The notes: generated by a model from the letters alone, not told the origin. A stretch of 64,000 nucleotides of DNA from Pseudomonas sp. ERMR1:02 (GCF_002277815.1 NZ_NKJI01000015.1:1-64000), one strand, 5' to 3'; shown: positions 35,496 to 45,340, numbered from the stretch's first letter. Translations and numbers: made by a program.

Positions 35496-37450
35496 TCAAG
35501 CCTCTTCCAGCTCGACCAGCGCACTGCCTTCGCTGACCATCTCGCCTTCCTGGCAATACAGCGCCTTGATCACCCCGGCGTGGGGCGCGCGAATGCTGTG
35601 CTCCATCTTCATCGCTTCCAGCACCACCAGTTGCGCTCCGGCTTCGACCGATTGCCCGGTTTCCACCAGCACCCGCACGATGCTGCCGTTCATGGGCGCG
35701 GTCAGTCCGCCGTGATGGCTGTGACTGGCTTCCACGGCACTGATCGGGTCGTAGGACTCGATGCGGCGCAGCTCACCTTCCCATTGCAAGTAAACGAAGT
35801 CGCCACGGCGAATCGCCCGGTGCTGGCGGCGCATGCCGTCGTGTTCGGTCAGCAACTGTTCGCCCTTGAGTTTTGCGCTGTGGGTATTGGGGGCGCCCAA
35901 CGTCAATGCGCGGTCCTGGCCTTCACAACTCAGGTGCAGGGTTATTTCCGATGGCAATCCGACGCGCAAACCGTTGCCGATGGCCCACGGCGAACTCAGG
36001 TCATCGCTACGTGGTGTACTTTGCTGGCTCTGCACAAACGCTTGGGCGGCGGCTTGCCAGAATTCATCGCTGAGCTCGGAAGGGGCCGGCAGCAGTTGTT
36101 CCTGATAGCGCGGGATAAACCCGGTATCCAGTTCGGCGGCGGCAAATGCCGGATGGCCGATGATCCGGCGCAGGAAGCTGATATTGGTCTTGAGGCCACC
36201 GATGGCGAACTCATCGAGCATGCTCAGCAACCGCAAACGCGCCTGCTCACGATCCTCGCCCCAGGCAATCAGTTTGCCGAGCATCGGGTCATAGAATGGC
36301 GAAATCTCATCGCCTTCTTCGACACCGCTGTCTACCCGACGACCTTCGCCCGGCGCGGACTCGCGATAAAGCTCCAGGCGACCGGTAGCCGGCAGGAAGT
36401 CATTGCCCGGATCTTCGGCATACAGCCGTACTTCAATCGCATGGCCGATCAGCGGCACCTGAGCCTGGGTCATCGGCAATGCTTCGCCACGGGCCACACG
36501 AATCTGCCACGCCACCAGGTCGAGGCCGGTGATGGCTTCGGTGACCGGGTGTTCGACCTGCAAGCGCGTGTTCATCTCCATGAAGAAGAACTCGCCACGA
36601 GCGTCCAGCAAAACTCCACGGTGCCGGCACCGACGTACCCGATGGCTTGCGCCGAACGCACGGCGGCTTCGCCCATGGCACGACGCAGTTCAGGGCTCAG
36701 GCCGGGGGCGGGTGCTTCTTCGACGACTTTCTGGTGCCGGCGCTGAATCGAGCAGTCGCGTTCGTTGAGGTACAGGCAATTGCCGTGTTGATCGGCAAAC
36801 ACCTGGATTTCCACATGGCGTGGTTTGAGCAGGTATTTTTCCACCAGCATCCGCGAATCGCCGAACGAAGACAGGGCTTCGCGCTGGGCCGAGGCCAGGG
36901 CTTCGGCGAGTTGGCCGACTTCCTCGACCACTTTCATGCCCTTACCGCCGCCGCCAGCCGTAGCCTTGAGCAGCACCGGGTAGCCGATGCGTTCGCAAGC
37001 ATCGCGGAAGGTGTCGAGGTCTTGCGCTTCGCCGTGATAGCCCGGCACCAGCGGCACGCCGGCGGTTTCCATCAGGGCTTTGGCCGCGGACTTACTGCCC
37101 ATGGCGTCAATGGCCGAGGCGGGTGGGCCGAGGAAAATCAGGCCAGCGTTTTCAATGGCGCGGGCGAATCCGGCGTTCTCCGAAAGAAAGCCATAACCGG
37201 GATGGATCGCCTGGGCGCCGCTGGCTTTGGCGGCGGCGATCAGTTTGTCGATTTGCAAATAGCTGTCAGCGGCTTTGCTGCCACCGAGGTCGACGCGGAT
37301 ATCGGCTTCGCGGCTGTGCCTGGCATCACGATCGGTTGCGCTGTGCACGGCCACGGTGGTCAGGCCCAGGGCCTTGGCGGTGCGCATCACCCGGCAAGCG
37401 ATTTCGCCGCGGTTGGCCACCAGCAGGGTGGTGAGGACAGGTGCGCTCAT
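35496..37450 (-). pseudogene. liuD: Methylcrotonyl-CoA carboxylase, biotin-containing (alpha) subunit, one apparent base deletion
   Basis: Carboxylates the biotin of the complex that converts 3-methylcrotonyl-CoA to 3-methylglutaconyl-CoA (leucine catabolism). Biotin carboxylase N-lobe VANRGEIACR, ATP-grasp ATAGGGGKGM, and the C-terminal biotinyl site LEAMKMEHS are all present. The two frames meet at AAAA 36610-36613 (one more A restores TVEF-LLDARGEFFFMEMN). The reconstructed length is 651 aa, as in the family. ATG 37450 overlaps the liuC stop by one base. Probably functional; error is likeliest. Confidence 0.9.
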
Positions 37451-38265
37451 CAACGCGGCTCCTTGGGAGTGATTTCGGCTTGCCAGCTCGGCGGGCGTTT
37501 TTGCAGAAAGGCGCGCAGGCCTTCCTGGCCTTCGGGGCTGACGCGGATGCGGGCAATGGCGTTTTCGGTGTAGCGGCGCAATGCCGGGGTCAATGAGCCG
37601 TCGCCGACTTCACGCAACAAGTCTTTGCTGGCACGCATGGCCGCCGGGCTATTGAGCAGCAGATTATCGATCCATTGTTCGACTCGCTGTTCCAGTTCAG
37701 AGGATGGATAGCTCTCCGACAACAGACCCAGTTCCCGTGCCCGTTGCCCGCCGAAGCGTTCAGCGGTCAAGGCATAGCGCCGGGTGGCGCGTTCGCCGAT
37801 GGCTTGCACCACGAACGGGCTGATCACGGCCGGAGCCAATCCGATGCGCACTTCCGACAGGCAGAACTGCGCGTCATCGACGCCGATGGCCATGTCACAG
37901 CAACTGATCAAGCCCAACGCACCGCCAAAGGCCGCTCCTTGCACCACGGCCAGGGTCGGGATTTTCAGTTTGGCCAGGTTGTACATCAGCTCCGCCAGTT
38001 CCCGGGCGTCGTCGAGGTTGGTGTGGTAATCGAGTTCAGCCGATTGCTGCATCCACGCAAGGTCAGCGCCAGCGCTGAAATGCTTGCCACGGCCGCGTAC
38101 CAGCAGGAAACGCAGGCTGGCATCGCTCGACACCTGGTCCAGGGCGAGGATCAGTTCGCGGATCATTTGGGCGTTGAACGCGTTGTTCTTTTCTTCGCGG
38201 CTGAGCCACAGGGTCGCGAAACCTCTTGGATCGCTCAGCAGTTCGAGGGTGTTGAAGTCGCTCAT
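37450..38265 (-). CDS. liuC: 3-methylglutaconyl-CoA hydratase (enoyl-CoA hydratase family)
   Basis: Hydrates 3-methylglutaconyl-CoA to HMG-CoA in leucine and isovalerate catabolism. 271 aa crotonase fold: oxyanion-hole segments GKHFSAGADL and GAAFGGALGLISCCDMA, with acidic residues in CLSEVRIGL. It lies between liuB and liuD with one-base overlap to liuD, in the operon order liuABCD. ATG at 38265 (MSDFNTLELL) is favoured over a start 15 nt upstream. Confidence 0.92.
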   Translation of the reverse strand: MSDFNTLELLSDPRGFATLWLSREEKNNAFNAQMIRELILALDQVSSDASLRFLLVRGRGKHFSAGADLAWMQQSAELDYHTNLDDARELAELMYNLAKLKIPTLAVVQGAAFGGALGLISCCDMAIGVDDAQFCLSEVRIGLAPAVISPFVVQAIGERATRRYALTAERFGGQRARELGLLSESYPSSELEQRVEQWIDNLLLNSPAAMRASKDLLREVGDGSLTPALRRYTENAIARIRVSPEGQEGLRAFLQKRPPSWQAEITPKEPR

Positions 38266-38292
38266 ATTGTCCGTCTCCACATCTCTATTCTG

Positions 38293-38392
38293 TGTAGGAG
38301 CGAGCTCGCTCGCGATGAACTAAAGGGCGGCGCGTTCATTCAGAAAGCCCGCATCATCGTTAACGTCCATCGCGAGCGAGCTCGCTCCTACA
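38293..38392. repeat. REP palindrome pair
   Basis: Inverted TGTAGGAGCGAGCTCGCTCG ... CGAGCGAGCTCGCTCCTACA, a typical intergenic REP pair of the P. fluorescens group. Confidence 0.9.
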
Positions 38393-38401
38393 AAGGTCGG
38401 A

Positions 38402-40009
38402 TCACATCCGGAACACGCCGAAGCGGCTCGGTTCGATTGGCGCATTCAGCGACGCCGACAAGGCCAGACCCAGGACATCGCGGGTTTGTGCCGGGTCAAT
38501 GACGCCGTCGTCCCACAAGCGAGCGCTGGAGTAATAAGGGTGGCCCTGTTCCTCATACTGGTCGAGGATCGGTTGCTTGATCTCGGCTTCCTGCTCGGCG
38601 CTGAAACCCTGGCCACTTCGCTCGGCCTGCTCGCGCTTGACCTGTACCAGTACGCCGGCCGCCTGTTCGGCACCCATCACGCCAATCCGCGCATTCGGCC
38701 ACATCCACAGGAAGCGCGGATCGTAGGCGCGACCGCACATGCCGTAGTTACCGGCACCGAAACTGCCGCCGATGATCACGGTGAACTTCGGCACTTTGGC
38801 GCACGCCACGGCGGTCACCAGTTTTGCGCCGTGCTTGGCGATGCCGCCGGCCTCGTATTTCTGGCCGACCATGAAGCCGGTGATGTTTTGCAGGAACAGC
38901 AACGGGATGCCGCGCTGACAGGCCAGCTCGATAAAGTGCGCGCCTTTCTGCGCCGCTTCGGCGAAGAGGATGCCATTGTTGGCCAGGATCGCGATCGGGT
39001 AACCGTGCAGGTAGGAAAAGCCACATACCAGCGTGGTCCCGAACAAGGCCTTGAACTCGTCGAACACCGAGCCATCCACCAACCGTGAAATCACTTCACG
39101 CACGTCAAACGGCTGCTTGGCATCGGCCGACACCACGCCGTACAACTCGTCGCTGCTGTAGAGCGGGGCGATTGGCGTGCGTTGCTGCACTTCACCAAGC
39201 TTGCGCCAATTGAGGTTGGCGATGCTGCGTCGGGCAATGGCCAGGGCGTGTTCATCGCTCTCGGCATAGTGGTCGGCCACGCCGGAAATTTTGCAGTGCA
39301 CATCGGCCCCGCCAAGGTCTTCGGCGCTGACCACTTCACCGGTCGCGGCTTTCACCAGCGGCGGGCCGGCGAGGAAAATCGTCGCTTGCTCGCGGACCAT
39401 GATCGCTTCGTCGGCCATCGCCGGCACATAAGCGCCGCCAGCGGTGCAGGAGCCCATGACCACGGCGATTTGCGGAATGCCCATGGCGCTCATGTTGGCC
39501 TGGTTGAAGAAGATCCGGCCGAAGTGCTCACGGTCCGGAAACACTTCATCCTGACGCGGCAGGTTGGCGCCACCAGAGTCCACCAGATAAATGCACGGCA
39601 GGCGGTTCTGCTGGGCGATGGTCTGGGCGCGCAGGTGTTTTTTCACGGTCAGTGGGTAGTACGAGCCACCTTTTACCGTGGCATCGTTGGCGACGATCAT
39701 GCATTCGACGCCTTCCACGCGGCCAATCCCGGCAATCACGCCGGCGGCCGGAACGTCTTCGCCATAAACCTCGTAAGCCGCCAACTGGCTGATCTCGAGA
39801 AACGGCGAACCTGGGTCGAGCAGGCGATTGATCCGCTCACGAGGCAGTAGTTTGCCCCGCGAGGTATGGCGTTCTTGTGCTTTCAGACCGCCACCTTGCT
39901 GCACTTGGGCGAGCAGGGTGTGCAGCGCGTCGACCTGTTTGAGCATCGCCGCGCTGTTGGCGGCGAACTCCGCTGAGCGGGGGTTGAGCTGGGTATGCAG
40001 GATAGCCAT
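38402..40009 (-). CDS. liuB: Methylcrotonyl-CoA carboxylase carboxyltransferase (beta) subunit
   Basis: Transfers the carboxyl group from biotin to 3-methylcrotonyl-CoA. 535 aa with two crotonase-like carboxyltransferase domains. The N-terminal domain includes YLVDSGGANLPRQDEVFPD and GSCTAGGAYVPAMADE, and the C-terminal one FLQNITGFMVGQKYE and IIGGSFGAGNYGMCGRAYDPRF. These are family hallmarks. It is separated from liuA by 12 bp and from liuC by the REP at 38293-38392. Confidence 0.95.
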   Translation of the reverse strand: MAILHTQLNPRSAEFAANSAAMLKQVDALHTLLAQVQQGGGLKAQERHTSRGKLLPRERINRLLDPGSPFLEISQLAAYEVYGEDVPAAGVIAGIGRVEGVECMIVANDATVKGGSYYPLTVKKHLRAQTIAQQNRLPCIYLVDSGGANLPRQDEVFPDREHFGRIFFNQANMSAMGIPQIAVVMGSCTAGGAYVPAMADEAIMVREQATIFLAGPPLVKAATGEVVSAEDLGGADVHCKISGVADHYAESDEHALAIARRSIANLNWRKLGEVQQRTPIAPLYSSDELYGVVSADAKQPFDVREVISRLVDGSVFDEFKALFGTTLVCGFSYLHGYPIAILANNGILFAEAAQKGAHFIELACQRGIPLLFLQNITGFMVGQKYEAGGIAKHGAKLVTAVACAKVPKFTVIIGGSFGAGNYGMCGRAYDPRFLWMWPNARIGVMGAEQAAGVLVQVKREQAERSGQGFSAEQEAEIKQPILDQYEEQGHPYYSSARLWDDGVIDPAQTRDVLGLALSASLNAPIEPSRFGVFRM

Positions 40010-40021
40010 GGGCAGCTCCGT

Positions 40022-41185
40022 TTAGCGGGTTTCGTTGAACAGTTCGCGACCGATCAGCATGCGACGGATCTCACTGGTGCCTGCACCGATTTCGTACAGC
40101 TTGGCGTCACGCAGCAGACGACCGGCCGGGAATTCATTGATGTAACCGTTGCCGCCGAGAATCTGGATCGCGTCGAGGGCCATTTGCGTGGCGCGTTCGG
40201 CGCTGTAGAGGATCACGCCGGCTGCATCCTTGCGCGTGGTTTCGCCGCGCTCGCAGGCCTGGGCCACGGCATACAGGTAGGCGCGGCTGGCGTTGAGTTG
40301 GGTGTACATGTCGGCGACCTTGCCCTGGATCAGCTGGAACTCGCCGATGCTTTGGCCGAACTGCTTGCGGTCGTGGATGTACGGCACGATCAGGTCCATG
40401 CAGGCCTGCATGATCCCGGTCGGGCCGCCCGAGAGCACGACGCGCTCGTAGTCGAGGCCGCTCATCAGCACCTTCACACCGCCATTGAGCACGCCGAGGA
40501 TGTTTTCTTCCGGCACTTCGACGTCATCGAAGAACAGTTCGCAGGTGTTCGAACCACGCATGCCGAGCTTGTCGAACTTGTTGCTGCGGCTGAAGCCTTT
40601 CCAGTCGCGCTCGACGATGAAAGCGGTGATCCCGTGCGGGCCTTTTTCCAGGTCGGTCTTGGCGTAGATCACATAGGTGTTGGCGTCCGGACCGTTGGTG
40701 ATCCAGGTCTTGCTGCCGTTCAGAACGTATTTGTCACCGCGTTTATCGGCGCGCAATTTCATCGATACCACGTCTGAACCGGCGTTCGGCTCGCTCATGG
40801 CCAGGGCGCCGATGTGCTCGCCGCTGATCAGCTTCGGCAGGTATTTGGATTTCTGTTCGTGATTGCCGTTGCGGTTGATCTGGTTGACGCAGAGGTTGGA
40901 GTGCGCGCCGTAGGACAAGGCGACAGACGCCGAACCACGGCTGATTTCTTCCATGATCACCACGTGCGCCAAGTAACCCAGGCCAGCGCCACCGTATTCT
41001 TCCGGCACGGTAACGCCCAGCAGGCCCATGTCGCCGAATTTGCGCCACAGGTCGGCGGGGAACAGGTTGTCGATGTCGATCTGAGCGGCGCGGGGGGCGA
41101 TCTCTTTGGCGACGAAGGACTGAACCTGATCGCGCAGCATGTCGATGGTTTCACCGAGGGCAAAATTCAGGGATGGGTAGCTCAT
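40022..41185 (-). CDS. liuA: Isovaleryl-CoA dehydrogenase
   Basis: 387 aa FAD enzyme; oxidises isovaleryl-CoA to 3-methylcrotonyl-CoA, passing electrons to ETF. Signatures are AMSEPNAGSDVVSMKL (FAD/substrate), WITNGPDANTYVIYAKT, and the C-terminal IQILGGNGYINEFPAGRLLRDAKLYEIGAGTSEIRR. It is first in liuABCD, with AAGGTGACCC before ATG. Two LiuR-type palindromes lie 55-115 bp upstream. Confidence 0.95.
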   Translation of the reverse strand: MSYPSLNFALGETIDMLRDQVQSFVAKEIAPRAAQIDIDNLFPADLWRKFGDMGLLGVTVPEEYGGAGLGYLAHVVIMEEISRGSASVALSYGAHSNLCVNQINRNGNHEQKSKYLPKLISGEHIGALAMSEPNAGSDVVSMKLRADKRGDKYVLNGSKTWITNGPDANTYVIYAKTDLEKGPHGITAFIVERDWKGFSRSNKFDKLGMRGSNTCELFFDDVEVPEENILGVLNGGVKVLMSGLDYERVVLSGGPTGIMQACMDLIVPYIHDRKQFGQSIGEFQLIQGKVADMYTQLNASRAYLYAVAQACERGETTRKDAAGVILYSAERATQMALDAIQILGGNGYINEFPAGRLLRDAKLYEIGAGTSEIRRMLIGRELFNETR

Positions 41186-41239
41186 GGGTCACCTTTTGGC
41201 TTTTTTGTCGGTTGGTGAGACAGTCAATCGGCTCTCACC

Positions 41240-41255
41240 TTTACGTTAACGTAAG
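41240..41255. promoter_or_regulatory. LiuR-type operator, site 1
   Basis: TTTACGTTAACGTAAG: a near-perfect dyad in the liuA promoter region, matching the TTTACGTTxACGTcAA pattern I associate with LiuR (MerR family). Confidence 0.7.
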
Positions 41256-41282
41256 CCTGTGACGAATGGCTGTCAATCACCC

Positions 41283-41299
41283 TTTACGTTAACGTCAAC
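41283..41299. promoter_or_regulatory. LiuR-type operator, site 2
   Basis: TTTACGTTAACGTCAAC, 43 bp from site 1 (about four helical turns). This spacing would place the two bound LiuR dimers on one face. Confidence 0.7.
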
Positions 41300-41310
41300 T
41301 TAGGTGATTC

Positions 41311-41411
41311 TGTAGGAGCTGAGCTTGCTCGCGATGGACGTTAACGATGACGCGTACCGTCTGAAGAAATGCGGTGTCCTGACGTTCATCGCGAGCAAGC
41401 TCGCTCCTACA
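41311..41411. repeat. REP palindrome pair
   Basis: TGTAGGAGCTGAGCTTGCTCGC ... CATCGCGAGCAAGCTCGCTCCTACA between liuA and the acyl-CoA synthetase. Confidence 0.9.
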
Positions 41412-41434
41412 GAATAAAGACAATAGGGGTCGTC

Positions 41435-43132
41435 ATGGATCAACCCAGTGTAAATCCGCAGCGCAGCTACACCCGTGGTTCCCAGGACAAAGCCTTGTTG
41501 GCGATGACCATCGGCCAAGCGTTCGATAACACGGTAGCTCAGTATCCGACCGGGGAGGCGCTGGTCGTGCGCCATCAACAGTTGCGCTACACCTGGCGGC
41601 AACTGGCGGAGACTGCGGACCTGCACGCCAGGGCACTGCTGGCGCTGGGTCTGCAGACCGGTGACCGTCTCGGCATCTGGGCGCCGAATTGCGCCCAGTG
41701 GTGCATCAGTCAGATCGCCAGCGCGAAAATCGGCGTGATCCTGGTCAACATCAACCCGGCCTACCGCAGCTCCGAACTCGAATACGTGTTGAAGCAGTCC
41801 GGCTGCCAGTGGCTGGTGTGCGCCGGGGCCTTCAAGACGTCCAACTATCACGCCATGTTGCAAGGCCTGGTGCCGGAGCTGGCGGAGCAGTCCATTGGCA
41901 AGTTGCACAGCGAGCGCCTGCCCGAGTTGCGTGGTGTCATCAGTCTGGACGCGCAACCGCCAAGCGGTTTCCTGCCGTGGTCGCAACTGGCCGATCTGGC
42001 CGGCAGCGTGTCGGTCGAGCAACTGCACGAACGTCAGGGCAGCCTGCATTTCGATCAGGCGGTGAACATTCAGTACACCTCCGGCACCACCGGTTTCCCC
42101 AAGGGCGCGACCCTCAGTCACTACAATATTCTCAACAACGGTTACATGGTCGGCGAAAGTCTCGGCCTGACTGCCGCTGATCGCCTGGTGATCCCGGTGC
42201 CGTTGTATCACTGCTTCGGCATGGTCATGGGCAATCTGGGTTGCATCACCCACGGCAGCACCATGATTTACCCCAACGATGCCTTCGATCCATTGCTGAC
42301 CCTGAGCACCGTTGCAGAAGAAAAAGCCACTGCGCTCTACGGCGTGCCGACCATGTTCATCGCCATGCTCGATCAACCGCAACGCGCCGAATTCGACCTG
42401 TCGAGCCTGCGCACCGGGATCATGGCCGGGGCGACATGCCCTATCGAGGTGATGCGCCGGGTCATCAATGAAATGCACATGAGCGAAGTGCAGATTGCCT
42501 ACGGCATGACGGAAACCAGTCCGGTGTCGTTGCAGACCGGTCCGTCGGACGATCTGGAGTTGCGCGTCACCACCGTCGGCCGCACTCAGCCGCAGCTGGA
42601 AAGCAAAATCATCGACGAGGCGGGCAATCTGGTGCCGCGTGGCACCATTGGCGAACTGTGTACCCGCGGCTACAGCGTGATGCTCGGCTACTGGAACAAC
42701 CCGCAAGGCACTGCCGAAGCGATCGATCAGGCGGGATGGATGCACACCGGTGATCTGGCGAGCATGAACGACGAAGGTTATGTGTGCATTGCCGGACGCA
42801 ACAAGGACATGATCATCCGTGGCGGTGAGAATGTTTACCCACGAGAGCTGGAAGAGTTCTTCTTTACCCACCCGGCCGTGGCGGACGTGCAGGTGATCGG
42901 CATTCCATGCTCGCGCTATGGCGAAGAGATCGTCGCCTGGATCAAGTTCCACCCCGGCCACAGCGCTACCGAGCAAGAGCTGCAAGCCTGGTGCAAGGAG
43001 CGCATCGCGCACTTCAAGACGCCGCGTTACTTCAAGTTCGTGGAGGAGTTCCCGATGACTGTGACTGGCAAGATCCAGAAATTTCGCATGCGCGAGATCA
43101 GTATCGAGGAGTTGCGCATCAACAAGGCCTGA
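41435..43132 (+). CDS. AMP-binding acyl-CoA synthetase (medium/branched-chain type)
   Basis: 565 aa. It activates a carboxylic acid with ATP and CoA. The P-loop-like motif is YTSGTTGFPKGATLSH, followed by YGMTETSPVSLQTG, the hinge TGDLASMNDEGYVCIAGRNKDMIIRGGENVYP, and the catalytic Lys in VTGKIQKFRM. In pseudomonads a synthetase with these features accompanies the liu genes and is likely used on isovalerate or other branched-chain or citronellol-derived acids; the substrate is inferred. It is divergent from liuA. Start chosen at ATG 41435. Confidence 0.9.
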   Translation: MDQPSVNPQRSYTRGSQDKALLAMTIGQAFDNTVAQYPTGEALVVRHQQLRYTWRQLAETADLHARALLALGLQTGDRLGIWAPNCAQWCISQIASAKIGVILVNINPAYRSSELEYVLKQSGCQWLVCAGAFKTSNYHAMLQGLVPELAEQSIGKLHSERLPELRGVISLDAQPPSGFLPWSQLADLAGSVSVEQLHERQGSLHFDQAVNIQYTSGTTGFPKGATLSHYNILNNGYMVGESLGLTAADRLVIPVPLYHCFGMVMGNLGCITHGSTMIYPNDAFDPLLTLSTVAEEKATALYGVPTMFIAMLDQPQRAEFDLSSLRTGIMAGATCPIEVMRRVINEMHMSEVQIAYGMTETSPVSLQTGPSDDLELRVTTVGRTQPQLESKIIDEAGNLVPRGTIGELCTRGYSVMLGYWNNPQGTAEAIDQAGWMHTGDLASMNDEGYVCIAGRNKDMIIRGGENVYPRELEEFFFTHPAVADVQVIGIPCSRYGEEIVAWIKFHPGHSATEQELQAWCKERIAHFKTPRYFKFVEEFPMTVTGKIQKFRMREISIEELRINKA

Positions 43133-43141
43133 CAATTCCCC

Positions 43142-43231
43142 TGTAGGAGCGAGGCTTGCCCGCGAAGAACGATGAAGCGGAATTCTTGTGAGACCGCGGC
43201 GTTCCCTTCGCGGGCAAGCCTCGCTCCTACA
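43142..43231. repeat. REP palindrome pair
   Basis: TGTAGGAGCGAGGCTTGCCCGCG and its inverted copy CGCGGGCAAGCCTCGCTCCTACA after the synthetase gene. Confidence 0.9.
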
Positions 43232-43264
43232 CAGATACCGGTTTTGCTGAATGCCAGACAGCAC

Positions 43265-43288
43265 AAAGGGGAGCCGAAGCTCCCCTTT
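43265..43288 (+). terminator. Intrinsic terminator
   Basis: AAAGGGGAGC-CGAA-GCTCCCCTTT followed by AATTTTG: a 10-bp perfect stem with tetraloop, closing the acyl-CoA synthetase transcript. Confidence 0.85.
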
Positions 43289-43299
43289 AATTTTGTCGT

Positions 43300-43811
43300 T
43301 GCGCGTGCTCTTTTTTTATTATTGAGGGTCGGTCTGTTTTTGTTTTTGGCAACCGTTGCCCTTTACCGCTGTTTTTGGCGATCCCCATCCGGGATCAAGA
43401 GCAAACGTATTTTTTTGAGCGCTGATCTACTTTCTCGCTGAGCGATCCAACCAGTTCGGGAGCTACCTGAGGGTAGTTTTATTGTTCTCTGCCCGGTTGC
43501 GGGTTACTCCGAAAAGCACCCTGAAAAGCACACCTTCTCCAAAAAAATCTGTTAGCTGCGTCTCTGCCGTGTTGTTTTTGTTATGTCAGAGTCGTTACGT
43601 CTTGTTTTTATTGGGTGTGTCGCGTTTTTTTATTCTTGTTATGCCATAGAGATAGCAGGAGCTGTGCCAACTTTTAAAAACCCTTAAAATTCAATGGCTT
43701 AATATTTTTTAGGATTTCTCTCTCAGGGAATCCCTGACAATTTGTTTCCGTGTTACTCGCTTTCGCCCCACGATCCGGCTTTTGCGGTAACACCCGGACA
43801 CACCCGCACAC
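43300..43811. other. T-rich intergenic gap
   Basis: About 510 bp of conspicuously AT/T-rich DNA (repeated TTTTTT and GTTTTTG tracts) in a GC-rich neighbourhood, between the synthetase terminator and liuE. No gene with a ribosome site is seen on either strand. Confidence 0.5.
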
Positions 43812-44711
43812 TCACTGTGCGCTACGAGCCTTCGCCACGCGCGAACCCGTCGGGCGCCCCAGCACATTGCAAATTTGCTGGCCGGCCAGGATCAGGGCGT
43901 CCAGGTCGATTCCAGTTTCGATGCCGAGGCCGTTGAGCAGGTAAACCACGTCTTCGGTGGCGACGTTACCGCTGGCGCCCTTGGCGTAAGGGCAGCCACC
44001 GAGGCCGGCGATGGAACTGTCGAACACCGAGATCCCTTCCAGCAGGCTGGCGTAGATGTTGGCCATGGCCTGGCCGTAAGTGTCGTGGAAATGCCCGGCC
44101 AGTTTTGCTCGCGGCACATCGGCCGATACCACCTCGAACATTCTGCGGGTCGCGCCAGCGGTGCCGGTGCCGATGGTGTCGCCCAGCGAGACTTCATAGC
44201 AGCCCATGGCGTAGAGCTCACGGGCGACCCGGGCGACTTGCTCGGGTGCGACGTGACCTTCATAAGGGCAGCCCAGCACACAGGACACGTAACCGCGCAC
44301 ACTCACGCCGTGTTGTCTGGCGGCGTCCATGATGGGTACGAAACGCTCCAGGCTTTCGCTGATCGAGCAATTGATATTGCGCTGGGAAAACGCTTCGGAC
44401 GCTGCGGCGAACACCGCGACTTCCTTGACCCCAGAGGCGAGGGCGTCTTCAAAGCCGCGCAGGTTGGGCGCGAGTGCGCCGTAGGTGACGCCCGGTTTGC
44501 GCTGGATCTGCGCGAAGACCTCGGCGGAACCCGCCATCTGCGGCACCCACTTGGGCGAAACGAAACTGCCGACTTCTATATATCCCAGGCCAGCGGCCGT
44601 GAGTGCGTCGACCAGTTGCACCTTGTCGGCGACGCTGATGGGTTGTGCTTCATTTTGCAGACCATCGCGGGGGCCGACTTCGACAATGCGTACTTGGGTG
44701 GGGAGGGACAT
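43812..44711 (-). CDS. liuE: Hydroxymethylglutaryl-CoA lyase
   Basis: 299 aa; cleaves HMG-CoA to acetyl-CoA and acetoacetate, the last step of the pathway started by LiuA-D. The start VEVGPRDGLQNEAQPIS carries the substrate and metal-binding DGLQNE. The catalytic loop GLGGCPYAKGASGNVATED holds the conserved Cys. The Asp/His metal set is in GHFHDTYGQAM. It is separated from liuR by a REP, and both run on the minus strand. Confidence 0.95.
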   Translation of the reverse strand: MSLPTQVRIVEVGPRDGLQNEAQPISVADKVQLVDALTAAGLGYIEVGSFVSPKWVPQMAGSAEVFAQIQRKPGVTYGALAPNLRGFEDALASGVKEVAVFAAASEAFSQRNINCSISESLERFVPIMDAARQHGVSVRGYVSCVLGCPYEGHVAPEQVARVARELYAMGCYEVSLGDTIGTGTAGATRRMFEVVSADVPRAKLAGHFHDTYGQAMANIYASLLEGISVFDSSIAGLGGCPYAKGASGNVATEDVVYLLNGLGIETGIDLDALILAGQQICNVLGRPTGSRVAKARSAQ

Positions 44712-44739
44712 GGGATTCGACCTGTGTAGTTAAGACCCC

Positions 44740-44839
44740 TGTAGGAGCGAGCAAGCTCGCGAAAAACGTCCGGACAACGCGGGCATTCAGACGGCCCGCG
44801 TCATCGTTCACGACCATCGCGAGCATGCTCGCTCCTACA
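44740..44839. repeat. REP palindrome pair
   Basis: TGTAGGAGCGAGCAAGCTCGCG ... CGCGAGCATGCTCGCTCCTACA between liuE and liuR. Confidence 0.9.
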
Positions 44840-44850
44840 GGGGGCGTTGA

Positions 44851-45251
44851 TTATTGAATGGCCTGCTGGCTCTTGATGGTCTGTTCCAGCGCTTGCACAC
44901 AGCGCTCTTCGGCGGTATCAAGTTCCAGTTTCATCTGTTCAATGTCCAGCAGCTGCTGTTCCAGCTGTTCCCGGCGTTCGCTGATTTTTGCCAGCATGCT
45001 GTGTAGTTGCTTGGTGTTACCGCTGGATGGGTCGTAGAGCTCGATCAGCTCACGGCATTCGGCCAGCGAAAAGCCGATGCGCTTGCCCGCAGGATCAGCT
45101 TCAGGCTGACCTTGTCACGGGGTGAATAGATGCGTTCCTGACCACGGCGTTCGGGGCTGAGCAGGCCTTGCTCTTCATAAAAGCGGATGGCCCGGGTGGT
45201 GATGTCGAGCTCGCGGGCGAGGTCGGAAATGCTGTAGGTCTGGCTGCTCAT
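44851..45251 (-). pseudogene. liuR: MerR-family regulator of liu genes, one apparent base deletion
   Basis: The N-terminal MerR HTH (YSISDLARELDITTRAIRFYEEQGLLSPER) is intact. At the CCC run 45086-45088 (one more C restores it) the frame must change from ILRASAS to ILRGKRIGFS-LAECRELIELYDP, ending in a dimerisation coil (QLEQQLLDIEQMKLELDTAEERC). The rebuilt length is 133 aa. LiuR binds the palindromes listed upstream of liuA and of this gene, and controls the leucine catabolic genes. Breaking the regulator in a real genome would leave liu uncontrolled; error is the simpler reading. Confidence 0.85.
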
Positions 45252-45293
45252 GGAAGCGCTCGCAAAAGGTCATGGCGCTAAGCTAATGGCAGG

Positions 45294-45310
45294 TTGACGT
45301 TTACGTCAAG
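45294..45310. promoter_or_regulatory. LiuR-type operator at liuR
   Basis: TTGACGTTTACGTCAAG, a perfect dyad 43 bp before liuR, as expected for autoregulation. Confidence 0.75.
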
Positions 45311-45340
45311 GGGCGGGGGTTTTCATCGTCATTGCGCGCC

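Noticed and set aside
38293..38392. Repeated palindromes as a CRISPR array
   Set aside because: The repeats are inverted pairs scattered kilobases apart between genes (REP elements), not direct repeats with spacers, and no cas genes are present.
41300..43264. 654-codon minus-strand ORF
   Set aside because: Antisense of the acyl-CoA synthetase; its sequence is His/Ala/Gln-rich without any domain.
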